From Candidatus Aenigmatarchaeota archaeon (GTDB taxonomy: Archaea; Aenigmatarchaeota; Aenigmatarchaeia; GW2011-AR5), in contig JACPDL010000004.1 in NCBI GenBank assembly GCA_016184005.1, forward strand, positions 78,107-125,125: a stretch of 47,019 nucleotides of DNA. The letters run 5' to 3'. Every line of letters begins with the position of its first letter. The first letter of the stretch is position 1. Made by a program: the position numbers and the translations under genes. The notes below the pieces were generated by a model that did no database searches, was not told where the DNA came from, and was given only the letters and a program-made list of their open reading frames with translations. This document shows, in pieces, positions 21,033-29,824 of this stretch.

Positions 21033-21800
21033 ATGGAGCTAAAAGAAATTGTCGAACAGATGGAAGGCAAGGAGTTTGTGGGGTACTGCACGCCCGGTTG
21101 CGGATCTTTGCTGGGCCTCCGGCTTCTGGTGCAGAGCCTCGGTAAATTCATACTTGTAAACTCGCCGGGCTGTGTCTCAATAAACAAGAATTCGCTGAAA
21201 ATGCCTTATGCGAATCTTGGTTTCAACGCCGCAGCAGCCGCAAGCGGCATAGCCAGATCAACAAATGAGCTTGTAGTGGTGTATTCGGGCGATGGCGCCA
21301 CGCAGATGCACGTCAGCTCCCTTATAGAAGCCTGCAACAGAAATGACAAAATACTGTACGTATGCTATAACAACATGGCTTATTCTGCCATTGATTATCT
21401 GTCGCCAGAAAGAAGTTTGGTGAAGTCTGTTGCTCCTTACGCAAGGTATGCAGCCACAGCGTCTGTAGCTTACGCAGAGGATTTTATAGAAAAGATAAAC
21501 AAAGCTGTTCTTCTTGATGGCGTGAAATTCATAGAAGTTCTAGCTCCCTGCCCGAGTGTAACGGGCTTCGATATGTCAAATACAGTAGAAGTTGCAAGGC
21601 TCGCTACGGAATGCGGCATCTGGCCTGTCTTTGATGTTGAGAGCAAGAAGCTGGGCATGACTAAAAGGCCGTTGAGAATGGAGCCTGTTTCAAGGTTCTA
21701 TTCTGCAATAAAGATACATCTCAAAGATGAAGAAATGCAAAGACTCCAAGACAAGACAAACAAAAACTGGAAATCTTTGTCAGAAGGAAAACTTCTATAA
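21033..21800 (+). CDS. 2-oxoacid:ferredoxin oxidoreductase beta subunit (TPP-binding)
   Basis: The 255-aa TPP-binding beta subunit has CTPGCGS (the CAGCG region), NSPGCVSINKNSLKMPYAN, NAAAAASGIA and the TPP/Mg motif GDGATQMHVSSLIEACNRND ending YVCYNNMAYSAI. AGGTG lies 9 nt before ATG 21033; a GTG at 21021 overlaps that site. It is 2 kb from its probable partners at 17199-19024, an unusual split. acdA follows. Confidence 0.88.
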   Translation: MELKEIVEQMEGKEFVGYCTPGCGSLLGLRLLVQSLGKFILVNSPGCVSINKNSLKMPYANLGFNAAAAASGIARSTNELVVVYSGDGATQMHVSSLIEACNRNDKILYVCYNNMAYSAIDYLSPERSLVKSVAPYARYAATASVAYAEDFIEKINKAVLLDGVKFIEVLAPCPSVTGFDMSNTVEVARLATECGIWPVFDVESKKLGMTKRPLRMEPVSRFYSAIKIHLKDEEMQRLQDKTNKNWKSLSEGKLL

Positions 21801-21837
21801 GTAAAAATAGAAAAATTAAAAATTCAATGCCAAAACT

Positions 21838-21864
21838 TTACCGCTTCTTTTTTTTCTTTGCCAT
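21838..21864 (-). CDS. 8-aa lysine-rich micro-ORF
   Basis: The frame MAKKKKKR has GGGGGAGTG three bases before its ATG, as strong a ribosome site as any in the window. It is far too short for domain evidence. It could be a leader peptide or chance. It lies between porB-like and acdA genes on the opposite strand. Confidence 0.2.
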   Translation of the reverse strand: MAKKKKKR

Positions 21865-22013
21865 TTTCACTCCCCCATTTTTGAAAATAAGTAATTAGTT
21901 TATTACCATGGCTTACTTAAATAGTTTTTGCAATTTTGCGCGGCGGTCACCGCTGTTTTTGCTTTTTGTTGATGCAGCGAAATACATTTTATTGCAGGCA
22001 ACAAGTGGTTATA

Positions 22014-23354
22014 ATGCATGAACTTGACTTTTTCTTCAATCCGGGCAGCATAGCTGTCATAGGCGTCAGCAGAAGTCCCGATAAGATAGGAAGCGTGATT
22101 TTCCAGAATTTCTTTGATTCAACGTATACAGGCGATGTTTACGCCGTTAATCCTAATGCGGAGAGCGTTTTTGAAAGAAAATGTTATCCGTCTGTAAAAG
22201 ACATAGAAGCCGGTGTTGATCTTGCCGTTATTGCCATCCCCGCCTCCGGTGTTCTTCAATCGCTCAAAGACTGCATTGAGAAGGGCGTGAAGGGGTGCGT
22301 TGTCATCACTGCCGGATTCTCTGAAATCGGCGACAAAAAAATTGAGGAAGAAATGGCAAAAATTGCAAAAGGGAAGATAAGGATCATTGGCCCCAATGTC
22401 ATAGGATTATATGATTCTTACAGCGGCGTCGACACGATTTTCAATGCAAAATACAGGCAGGGAAGGCCTGGAAAAGGCGGGATAGCGTTCGTTTCCCAGT
22501 CGGGCGCTTTCGGCTCTGCCCTGATGGATTGGTGCGTCAACGAGGGCGTGGGCCTCTCTAAGTTTGTATCAATAGGCAACCGTGTGGACGTTGATGAAAC
22601 AGATCTTTTGGACTATCTCGCGGAAGATGAAGCGACAAAAGTTATAGCTGTGTATTTAGAGAGCACTAAAAACGGCAGAAGATTTTATGAGAAGCTGAAA
22701 TCCGTGACAAAAAAGAAACCCGTCATTATTATGAAAGTGGGCAGGAGTGCTGAAGGCGTCAAGGCCGCCAAGTCGCATACGGGCAGCTTGGCTGGGTCGG
22801 CGGGGATTTATTCCGGGCTTTTCCGCCAGGCGGGGGCGATAGAAGCCAAAGACACAGAGGATCTTTTTGATTTTGCAAAGGCGCTGGCGCTGCCCCGGCT
22901 GCGTTCCGGCAGGGTGCAAATAATCACTAATGGCGGCGGCTTCGGCGTTATCGCTGCAGATGCTGTTGTGCAAAACGGTCTTAAACTGGCCGGGCTGGGA
23001 GAGAATTCCAGAAAGGCCATTAAAAGAATTGTTCCGGAATTTGCAACTGTAAGCAATCCCATCGACCTTACAGGCAATTCAACAAGCAAGATGTACGAAA
23101 ACACGCTGAAAGCTGTTCTGGAAGACGGAAATGTAGATGCGGTGATAATCATACTCTTGCTGCAGGTTTCAAGCCTGGAAAGTAATGTGATAGAGTCTAT
23201 AATAAGAATGAAAAGCTATGGCAAGCCTATTGTTGTCTGCTCAACTGGCGGCGAGTTCACGGACCTGCACAAAAAACTCCTGGAAGGATCTTCAGTGCCC
23301 GTGTATCCGACCCCGGAACGCGCCGTGAAAGCAATCAGGTCCCTGTCCCTGTAA
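22014..23354 (+). CDS. acdA: Acetyl/acyl-CoA synthetase (ADP-forming) alpha subunit
   Basis: The 446-aa subunit begins MHELDFFFNPGSIAVIGVSR, the CoA-binding domain, followed by the two succinyl-CoA-ligase-like domains. The phosphohistidine region is KSHTGSLAGSAGIYSGLFRQ (about 250), and GPNVIGLYDSY marks the first His/CoA site. The usual length is about 450. ATG 22014 is chosen over a frame opening at 21936 because it begins the conserved domain. With AcdB (16450) it converts acyl-CoA made by the oxidoreductase to acid plus ATP. Confidence 0.93.
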   Translation: MHELDFFFNPGSIAVIGVSRSPDKIGSVIFQNFFDSTYTGDVYAVNPNAESVFERKCYPSVKDIEAGVDLAVIAIPASGVLQSLKDCIEKGVKGCVVITAGFSEIGDKKIEEEMAKIAKGKIRIIGPNVIGLYDSYSGVDTIFNAKYRQGRPGKGGIAFVSQSGAFGSALMDWCVNEGVGLSKFVSIGNRVDVDETDLLDYLAEDEATKVIAVYLESTKNGRRFYEKLKSVTKKKPVIIMKVGRSAEGVKAAKSHTGSLAGSAGIYSGLFRQAGAIEAKDTEDLFDFAKALALPRLRSGRVQIITNGGGFGVIAADAVVQNGLKLAGLGENSRKAIKRIVPEFATVSNPIDLTGNSTSKMYENTLKAVLEDGNVDAVIIILLLQVSSLESNVIESIIRMKSYGKPIVVCSTGGEFTDLHKKLLEGSSVPVYPTPERAVKAIRSLSL

Positions 23355-23359
23355 ATTCT

Positions 23360-23405
23360 CAAAAAGCGTTAGCTTTTTGGAATCTCGGAGAAGCTTCGCT
23401 TCTCC
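23360..23405. repeat. Modular hairpin array 4 (two hairpins)
   Basis: CAAAAAGC-GTTA-GCTTTTTG (23360-23379), the spacer GAATCTC, then GGAGAAGCTTCGCTTCTCC (23387-23405). These are modules 1 and 4 of the full unit, joined with modules 2 and 3 absent, starting directly after the acdA stop codon. The edge CAAGA follows. Confidence 0.85.
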
Positions 23406-23453
23406 CAAGAAACTATTTAAACTCCACAAATGCATAATAGAAGATAGATTTTC

Positions 23454-23801
23454 ATGAAAGGAATAACTCCCGTAATTGCTGTTATCCTTCTGCTTCTGAT
23501 AACTGTATCCCTTGTTGCTTTTGCATACACATGGTTCACAAGAGTAGCGACAACTGCAGCGACCGGTATTGAAAATCAAACAAGCAAGCTTCTGGCAACA
23601 AAGTCTATAAGGATAGAAAATGCGAAGGTTTCCGGGACGACAACGAACATTGACCTGAGAAACACAGGGGATGTCATAATTAACAGCGGTGAACTGGCAT
23701 TTTACATTGAAGATGGAAGGGTGGTAGGTTCTCTGGGATGCCCTGCAAGCATAGCACCGGGTTCCGTAGTCACTTGCTCGCCGCCTGCAAAGGAATTGTA
23801 A
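23454..23801 (+). CDS. Type IV pilin-like protein, copy 1
   Basis: The 115-residue protein starts MKGITPVIAVILLLLITVSL, the archaellin/pilin N-terminal domain: a short basic leader cut after Gly by a class III (PibD/EppA-like) peptidase, then a hydrophobic assembly helix. The exposed domain is a small beta fold with a disulfide pair (GCPAS...VTCSPP). ACTATTTAAAC (23412-23422) is the TATA box. Its last 142 nt of shared sequence are identical to copy 2. Confidence 0.85.
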   Translation: MKGITPVIAVILLLLITVSLVAFAYTWFTRVATTAATGIENQTSKLLATKSIRIENAKVSGTTTNIDLRNTGDVIINSGELAFYIEDGRVVGSLGCPASIAPGSVVTCSPPAKEL

Positions 23802-23851
23802 AATCTATTTAAATAGGTAAAATGAATATATCAAAAAAGAGGTTTAGAAAA

Positions 23852-24223
23852 ATGAAAGGAATAACGCCCGTAATTGCAGTCATTCTTTTGCTTCTGATAA
23901 CTGTATCCTTGGTTGGTTTCGCTTTTGTCTGGTTCACTCGTGTTGCGACGACTGCAGCGACCGGTATTGAAAATCAAACAGGCAAGCTTCTGGCAACAAA
24001 GTCTATAAGGATAGAGAATGCGAAGGTTTCTGGGGTAATTCCGACAGCAACAACACGCATTGACCTGAGAAACACAGGGGATGTCATAATTAACAGCGGT
24101 GAACTGGCATTTTACATTGAAGATGGAAGGGTGGTAGGTTCTCTGGGATGCCCTGCAAGCATAGCACCGGGTTCCGTAGTCACTTGCTCGCCGCCTGCAG
24201 CTAATAAATTAGTTTTATTTTGA
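23852..24223 (+). CDS. Type IV pilin-like protein, copy 2
   Basis: This tandem paralog of the previous gene is 123 aa, with the same MKGITPVIAVILLLLITVSL start. The ATG at 23852 is chosen because the TATA box CTATTTAAATAG is only about 15 nt before the earlier in-frame ATG at 23822. The two proteins differ mainly in the linker after residue 60 (VIPTATTR here) and the extreme C-terminus. The 142-nt identical tract (24058-24199 and 23648-23789) suggests recent duplication or gene conversion. Confidence 0.85.
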   Translation: MKGITPVIAVILLLLITVSLVGFAFVWFTRVATTAATGIENQTGKLLATKSIRIENAKVSGVIPTATTRIDLRNTGDVIINSGELAFYIEDGRVVGSLGCPASIAPGSVVTCSPPAANKLVLF

Positions 24224-24236
24224 AGTATTCCGAAAA

Positions 24237-24259
24237 CCATCAGCTTTAGCTGAGGATGG
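24237..24259. repeat. Palindrome CCATCAGCTTTAGCTGAGGATGG
   Basis: The core CAGCT-TT-AGCTG is flanked by CCAT/ATGG. It is just downstream of the second pilin gene and 30 bp from an IS605-like palindrome. It may be its left partner, or a terminator. Confidence 0.4.
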
Positions 24260-24274
24260 GGGAAGACTTCGAAA

Positions 24275-24326
24275 GAAATGCTCAAAGAAACCACCGACTT
24301 TAGTCGGTGGTAACAAAGGGCATTTC
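24275..24326. repeat. IS605-like double palindrome, second copy
   Basis: Inner stem CCACCGACT-TT-AGTCGGTGG (24291-24310) within an outer stem GAAATGC/GCATTTC (24275-24281, 24320-24326). The two-level design and the GACTTTAGTC core match the element at 9831-9877. It lies between the convergent pilin and metK genes. No transposase is nearby. Confidence 0.5.
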
Positions 24327-24344
24327 ATTTCCTTTTTATTAATG

Positions 24345-26867
24345 TCAATAAACTTTAGCTTTTAGAATAAGTTCTGCTTCCTTTCTCAGTGCTTCTGCCT
24401 TGTCTGTTTTTTCCCAGGAGAATGTGTCTTCCTCGCGTCCGAAGTGGCCGTAAGCTGCTGTCTTCTGGTATATGGGCCTTCTAAGCTGCAGCGTGTCTAT
24501 TATGCCTTTTGGTCTCAGGTCAAAATGCTTTCTCACTATCTCCGATATCTTATCTTCAGGTATTTTGTTTGTGCCAAAGCAGTCAACATTCACCGAAATT
24601 GGCTGGGCAACTCCAATGGCATATGATATCTGGACCTCGCATTTGTCGGCAAGGCCTGCTGCTACAATATTCTTTGCAACATAGCGCGCAGCGTAAGCAC
24701 CGCTTCTGTCGACCTTTGTAGGATCTTTTCCTGAATTATGGCAGACAAATCCGTTAGCCACAAAAGTATGGGCTCCCGGAACTGTTATATCAAATACATC
24801 CGACCTTGAGTTCTCCGTACGATGAATTCTTGTATAGTAATGGCCCATGATGTATAGCGTACGCAGGTACTCGAAATCTAAATCGCCTTCGAAAAGGTCT
24901 GCATACGTGTCCAAGAAATCCCTTAATTTGTGGTAAGTCAGTTCTTTTGTAGCCTTTCCTTCAGAGCTTCTCGCAAGCCTGCCGATTTTGCATTTGTCTG
25001 CCTGTTTTGTTCTGGTTGGGAGCTTGTTCCAAAGTTTCCTTATACGCTCTCTTTGATGCGGTACTATAATTCTATCTGATTTTGTAGACAGTGCGATAGA
25101 GTTCAAGATCCTTTTCTTTCTGTTCAAATTAAAACCTATGTTATCCTTGAACAATTTTACACTTTCGTGGCCTTTAATGCGAAGATGATATAATGTCCTC
25201 CGGGAGGTTACTTTTCTTCCTTTGATTTCTGCTGATTTCCCATTTGTGAATACAGTCTGAATATTAGATATTATGCCGAAATTAAGCAGAAGCTGCTGTA
25301 CAGAAGTCGCAATGTCAAAAGATGTGGTTGTGAGCTTCACATCCAGAGAATTTTTACTCCTGCCTGTTTTTCTTACAGTGCCGTCTGTATCAAAAAGCCC
25401 GCGCAAAAATGCTGCCACAACGTTGCTTGGAGATTTGAATAAAGAATGCGGAACTTTCTTCTGCCATGATCGCCATTTTCCTAGGCCTAAGTATTCTAGG
25501 AAAGCCCTTAACTCAATGCCACCGAAATATGCCCAATGGCCGAATACCTTTCCTTCTTTTCCAAAAAGCTTGTTGAAAAGGCCCTGCACATTTTTCTTTT
25601 GCTCATCTTCACAAACACATACTGCTATAGCGCCGTTCATCATGCAGTTGCCGTCTCCGACAAGTAAGCCCAGCAGGTATGCATAGTCTTCTGTTAATAA
25701 ACTCGGAAACTGGAAGACATTGTGTCTCCTTGTGCCTTTTTTGTGCAGGAATTTAAAGGCAGAAGCATCGAAGCCTTTCCCAAAAAGTCTGTTCTTCTTT
25801 TGGATTGCGATCCAGTCAGAAGGCTTTAGCTCGTCGAGCCTTCGCCATTTATAGTTGCCGTTTTCGTCGATGAGCCTTATTGCCTGATTTTCTGTCCCTT
25901 CCAGTTCATAGCCATCTTTTGTAAAAACCTTTATGGTTTCCATTTCACCATTGTTAAACCATTTTTCTGCATTTGTTGGTGATATATCAGTCTTTACGGT
26001 CAGTTTTTCTCCTACGATTTCTTTGAGTCTTTCTATTGGTATAAGGCCATTTTCTGTATTTACCAAACTATTGCCTGATATGCAAAATGCGCCGCCGCCA
26101 TGACGGCCTACGCCGCCATAAGTATCAACTATGATCTTCCTGCCTGTCAGTCCTGTGTCGCCCTCGGGTCCGCCGATCACGAATTTTCCCGTAGGATTCA
26201 CAAAGAACTTAGTATTTTCATCTATGTAATCTCCGCATATAGGCTTGATGACTTTCTCAATCATGTCGTTCCTGATTGTTTCGATCTCGACGTGTTCCTT
26301 GTGCTGTGTAGAAATAACAACCGTATCCACTCTCTGGGGCTTTCCGTTGCTGTATTCGACAGTGACCTGCGACTTGCCGTCTGGACCAATATAATCGACT
26401 GTTCCTGACTTCCTAACCTCTGCCAGGCGGCGAACAAGCTTGTGTGCTAATATTATAGGCAACGGCATCAGTTCCTTCGTCTCATTGGTCGCAAAACCAT
26501 ACATCATTCCCTGATCGCCTGCGCCTTGTTCTTTTCCTTCTTTTTCATCAACCCCCGTGGCTATGTCAGGCGATTGCTCATGAATTGAAACTAGAACGCC
26601 TGCGTCATTGCAGTCTATTCCGTATGTTGGATCCGTATAACCTATTTCTCTTAGTGTTTGCCTCACTATTCTTTGCACGTCAACGAAGCCTTTCGTGGTT
26701 ACTTCCCCGGCAACAACAACAAGGCCTGTTGTTGTCAACGACTCTACAGCTACACGAGAATAAGGATCCTGCTTGTAAAGTTCGTCAAGGATGGCGTCGC
26801 TGATTTGGTCGCATATTTTATCAGGGTGACCTTCTGTCACACTCTCGCTTGTTACAAACTCTTTCAT
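24345..26867 (-). CDS. metK: S-adenosylmethionine synthetase, bacterial type, with intein
   Basis: After splicing this would be a 390-aa MetK making SAM from methionine and ATP. The N-extein starts [20 protein letters not shown] and carries [20 protein letters not shown] and [12 protein letters not shown]. The C-extein has [20 protein letters not shown] and [15 protein letters not shown]. This is the bacterial/eukaryotic MetK family, not the divergent archaeal MAT. A 450-aa intein splits the GGGAF|SGKDP ATP-binding loop. ATG 26867 begins the conserved start. Confidence 0.95.
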   Translation of the reverse strand: MKEFVTSESVTEGHPDKICDQISDAILDELYKQDPYSRVAVESLTTTGLVVVAGEVTTKGFVDVQRIVRQTLREIGYTDPTYGIDCNDAGVLVSIHEQSPDIATGVDEKEGKEQGAGDQGMMYGFATNETKELMPLPIILAHKLVRRLAEVRKSGTVDYIGPDGKSQVTVEYSNGKPQRVDTVVISTQHKEHVEIETIRNDMIEKVIKPICGDYIDENTKFFVNPTGKFVIGGPEGDTGLTGRKIIVDTYGGVGRHGGGAFCISGNSLVNTENGLIPIERLKEIVGEKLTVKTDISPTNAEKWFNNGEMETIKVFTKDGYELEGTENQAIRLIDENGNYKWRRLDELKPSDWIAIQKKNRLFGKGFDASAFKFLHKKGTRRHNVFQFPSLLTEDYAYLLGLLVGDGNCMMNGAIAVCVCEDEQKKNVQGLFNKLFGKEGKVFGHWAYFGGIELRAFLEYLGLGKWRSWQKKVPHSLFKSPSNVVAAFLRGLFDTDGTVRKTGRSKNSLDVKLTTTSFDIATSVQQLLLNFGIISNIQTVFTNGKSAEIKGRKVTSRRTLYHLRIKGHESVKLFKDNIGFNLNRKKRILNSIALSTKSDRIIVPHQRERIRKLWNKLPTRTKQADKCKIGRLARSSEGKATKELTYHKLRDFLDTYADLFEGDLDFEYLRTLYIMGHYYTRIHRTENSRSDVFDITVPGAHTFVANGFVCHNSGKDPTKVDRSGAYAARYVAKNIVAAGLADKCEVQISYAIGVAQPISVNVDCFGTNKIPEDKISEIVRKHFDLRPKGIIDTLQLRRPIYQKTAAYGHFGREEDTFSWEKTDKAEALRKEAELILKAKVY
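24735..26084 (-). other. MetK intein with LAGLIDADG domain (450 aa)
   Basis: The intein starts [20 protein letters not shown] (Cys1, block A) and ends with [10 protein letters not shown], followed by Ser+1 of the extein. Thr and His of block B can be placed near GTENQAIRL. It contains two endonuclease motifs, [11 protein letters not shown] and [11 protein letters not shown], so it appears to be a full homing intein. Removal restores the unbroken [14 protein letters not shown] loop, which is nearly invariant in MetK. I know of no commonly listed MetK intein. Confidence 0.93.
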
Positions 26868-26956
26868 TCTGCTCGGTTTTATATTCAGCAACTGCGCTTA
26901 AATATGTATCAGAAAATTTTATTCAGATAGGAATAAGTTATCCATTGGTGCATCAA
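26868..26956. promoter_or_regulatory. Divergent promoter between metK and the HTH-CBS gene
   Basis: This 89-bp region serves both genes. On the minus strand ATATTTAAGC (plus 26898-26907) is a TATA box about 30 nt before metK. On the plus strand AAATTTTATTC and a GGTG ribosome site precede ATG 26957. Confidence 0.5.
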
Positions 26957-27508
26957 ATGAACCTTTCAGAAATAAAAGATATCAGAAGAAGCCTCGGCCT
27001 TACACAGTCAGAACTGGCTAAGATGGCTGGAATAAGCCAGGCAACAATTGCAAGGATAGAAGCTGGCAACGTCGATCCTGCTTTTGCCAACGCACAGAGG
27101 GTGTTTTCTGCGCTGGACAAAGTGAAGAAGACGCAACTGCCCAAGCATGTCAGTTTGCAGGATATAATGTCGAGAAAGGTCATATACATAGAAAGCACGG
27201 CTAATCTGAGAAAGGCTGCAATCATCATGAAAAGGAAGAATATTTCGCAAATGCCTGTGATAGAAAAAGGCGTGATAGTCGGTTCGATAACAGAGGCGGA
27301 CATATCTCACGCGGTTTTTTCGAGAAATCCTGAAAAGCTTTCGGTGAAAGATGTTATGAAATCTCCTATGCCGGCCATAGACATAAATTCCAGCATAGAT
27401 CTCGTTGTCGGGCTTCTAGATTACTCGCCTGCGCTGCTTATAACCAAGAGAGGCTCTGCGGCAAGCATCATTACCCGTGCGGACATGCTGAAGATAATCA
27501 AGAGATAA
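26957..27508 (+). CDS. XRE-type HTH plus CBS-pair regulator
   Basis: This 183-aa protein has an N-terminal Cro/C1-type helix-turn-helix (IKDIRRSLGLTQSELAKMAG then ISQATIARIE, about 5-38) followed by two CBS domains (about 66-122 and 127-182; DIMSRKVIYIES, VKDVMKSPMPAID). CBS pairs bind adenosyl ligands such as AMP, ATP or SAM. It is transcribed divergently from metK, which makes SAM sensing a reasonable idea. GGTG precedes the ATG; the longer frame from 26849 reads through the promoter. Confidence 0.88.
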   Translation: MNLSEIKDIRRSLGLTQSELAKMAGISQATIARIEAGNVDPAFANAQRVFSALDKVKKTQLPKHVSLQDIMSRKVIYIESTANLRKAAIIMKRKNISQMPVIEKGVIVGSITEADISHAVFSRNPEKLSVKDVMKSPMPAIDINSSIDLVVGLLDYSPALLITKRGSAASIITRADMLKIIKR

Positions 27509-27523
27509 ACTTTTATTGGTAAG

Positions 27524-29800
27524 ATGTATACTGTCTTAATGAGGCTTTTAGCGCCTGTATTCTTTATTTCTCTCTTTGCAAGTTTATCGAATGCCGTCGT
27601 CATTAATGAAATAATGTACAACCCAGCAGGGGACGACAACAACAACGAATGGGTTGAGCTATACAACAACGACAGCATAAGCTACAACATGAGCGGCTGG
27701 ACAATAGGGGATATGAACTCGAACGATTCACTACAGAGGCTGCAAGGGAATGATATTCTGCCTGCAGGCGGCTATGCACTCATAGGCGAGGAAGGAGTAA
27801 ATCTTTCTTTGTATCCGAACACGATATTTTTCTCCGCCGGGGCTGCCATAGGAAACGGTCTTGGAAACACAAATGATGCGGTGTTTCTGTTTTCCGACAG
27901 ACTGCTAGACAACATAAGCTATTCCTCCTCACAAGGAGGAAATGAAAACGGCAAGACATTGTGCAGGCTGCTTGGTGGCATAGCCGAATGCCAGCCAACG
28001 CCAGCGGCTTCCAATATCGCGAGCAACCAGGATGTAAAGCTTGAGATTCTATTGCCCGGCGCCGTAGTTGTCAGTCAGAACTACACGTCGCTTTTCAAAA
28101 TAGAGATAGACAACAAGAACTGCGCCGCAATGGACAATATTTCTGTTTCTTATAACATAACAAACGCAACCTCAGTAATCAAACAGGGCAGCTTTACGAA
28201 AGGCGTCGGCTGCACAGCTACATCGGATACAGGCGACTGGGTGCCGGATAAAGAAGGCGGTTTCGCGCTTTGCGGAATAATATCACAGACGACATCCGGC
28301 GACGCCTTGGCATCAAACAACGTTGCCTGCAGGAACGTAACGGTCATGGCTTCAGCAGCATGCAGCCTCAACATATGGCTTGAGGCGAATTCTGTAGTAA
28401 ATGCAGCCTCAACGATGAATTATAAAATACTTGTTAACGATACAGGCTGCAGCAACAGCTCGCATTCACTGTCAGTATCATATTGGATAGAGGATCTGTT
28501 TGGCAAAATTGTCAGGAATGAAACAACAGATCAGAGCATGACATGTTTCATAAGCATCGACAGGCAGTGGACGCCGGGAGGCATCGAAGGCTCAGAGGCA
28601 TTCATGATAAACGCAGGCATAACAAACCCTTATTGTACGGACACGGACAGCAGCAACAATTTCAATACAAAGCTGATAGCAGTCAGGGGCTTGGCAGGCG
28701 AGGCGGAAAAGGAATCGTACATCAAAATCAACGGCGTGGACGCCGGCTCTGACAATGTTGCACAATACGGCGAAACGGTTGACGTGACCGCCGAGGTTTA
28801 CAGGAACAGCACCGCCAAATATGCGGTGAATGCGTGGATTAAGAATTCTAACGGGACAGGAATAAGCGGGGTATCGACGATTCATGCAAACAAGAAGCTT
28901 GCAACATACGTGCTGAAGATTCCTATACAGCTTAAGCCGAACTGCGACAGCGCCTTTGCCGACGGGGTACACACAATAGTTTTTGAAGGCCTGGACACAA
29001 ACGCAAACGCGGCCGTGAACATAAGCGGCATATCCGGCTCGACATGCAAAACGGCCGCGGTTTCCGGTGGTTCTGGCAGCGTCTCCGATGGCGGCAGTTC
29101 AGCCGGCGGCTCCAATACAATCTCCTTGCCATACGAGATCATATCCTATCCAGACCGCGTTTACGTGGGACAGAAATTCTTTGTCAGACTGAAACTCATG
29201 AATGTGTGGGGTGCAGAAAAAAACCTTTCAGTTTATTCGTATGTGTACAGGAACAATACGCCCGTAAGCATCGGCTTCGGTAACGGCAGGTGGTCAGGCA
29301 GCTGGGATGCGAACAAGCGCAATATAAAACTCCTGCCCAACGAATCCGTAATAGTTAACCTTGAAAGTCAAATAGAAAATACAACAGAACCCGGCAAATA
29401 CGTTCTAAACGCAAGGGTGCAGGCTGACAAGGACTACGATTTCAAGAGAGACTTGGACGTTGTGTCTCAGCCGCATCTAATGGTCACAAAAGACGGAAAA
29501 TCCATCAGTCTTGAGACAGACTGCACTGGCTGCAGTATCTTGGTGCTGCCCGAGGATATTGTATTTAACACCACAAGCGCGAGCATGGAGGCAAGCGCTG
29601 GCCTGCATAGTATCATGCTTTTAACGGGTGGCGTGATACTGGAAAAAGTATCCATTGACGTTGATGATAGAGAGAACCGCACAGAAAGAGCTGAAACAAG
29701 CAATATTGTAACCGGGTCCTCAACAAAAGCGGATTTTATCTTTGACATACGTGACGTGGCAAAAGCTTTTGTTCTTGTTTTCATCCAAAGGTTTGCTTAA
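27524..29800 (+). CDS. Secreted lamin-tail-domain protein
   Basis: This 758-aa protein has a signal peptide (about 1-24, cut near SNA-VV). A lamin-tail domain (LTD, about 25-165) follows: VVINEIMYNPAGDDNNNEWV, GWTIGD, LPAGGYALIG. The rest is a series of CARDB-like beta-sandwich repeats (about 170-270, 275-390, 395-515, 530-650) rich in Asn/Ser glycosylation sequons, with paired cysteines. A Gly/Ser linker (SGGSGSVSDGGSSAGGS) splits the halves. It is probably a cell-surface protein. LTD domains are known in prokaryotic surface proteins and near nucleases. Confidence 0.85.
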   Translation: MYTVLMRLLAPVFFISLFASLSNAVVINEIMYNPAGDDNNNEWVELYNNDSISYNMSGWTIGDMNSNDSLQRLQGNDILPAGGYALIGEEGVNLSLYPNTIFFSAGAAIGNGLGNTNDAVFLFSDRLLDNISYSSSQGGNENGKTLCRLLGGIAECQPTPAASNIASNQDVKLEILLPGAVVVSQNYTSLFKIEIDNKNCAAMDNISVSYNITNATSVIKQGSFTKGVGCTATSDTGDWVPDKEGGFALCGIISQTTSGDALASNNVACRNVTVMASAACSLNIWLEANSVVNAASTMNYKILVNDTGCSNSSHSLSVSYWIEDLFGKIVRNETTDQSMTCFISIDRQWTPGGIEGSEAFMINAGITNPYCTDTDSSNNFNTKLIAVRGLAGEAEKESYIKINGVDAGSDNVAQYGETVDVTAEVYRNSTAKYAVNAWIKNSNGTGISGVSTIHANKKLATYVLKIPIQLKPNCDSAFADGVHTIVFEGLDTNANAAVNISGISGSTCKTAAVSGGSGSVSDGGSSAGGSNTISLPYEIISYPDRVYVGQKFFVRLKLMNVWGAEKNLSVYSYVYRNNTPVSIGFGNGRWSGSWDANKRNIKLLPNESVIVNLESQIENTTEPGKYVLNARVQADKDYDFKRDLDVVSQPHLMVTKDGKSISLETDCTGCSILVLPEDIVFNTTSASMEASAGLHSIMLLTGGVILEKVSIDVDDRENRTERAETSNIVTGSSTKADFIFDIRDVAKAFVLVFIQRFA

Positions 29801-29824
29801 GAGCTTTTCCGCGTCTTTCATAGA

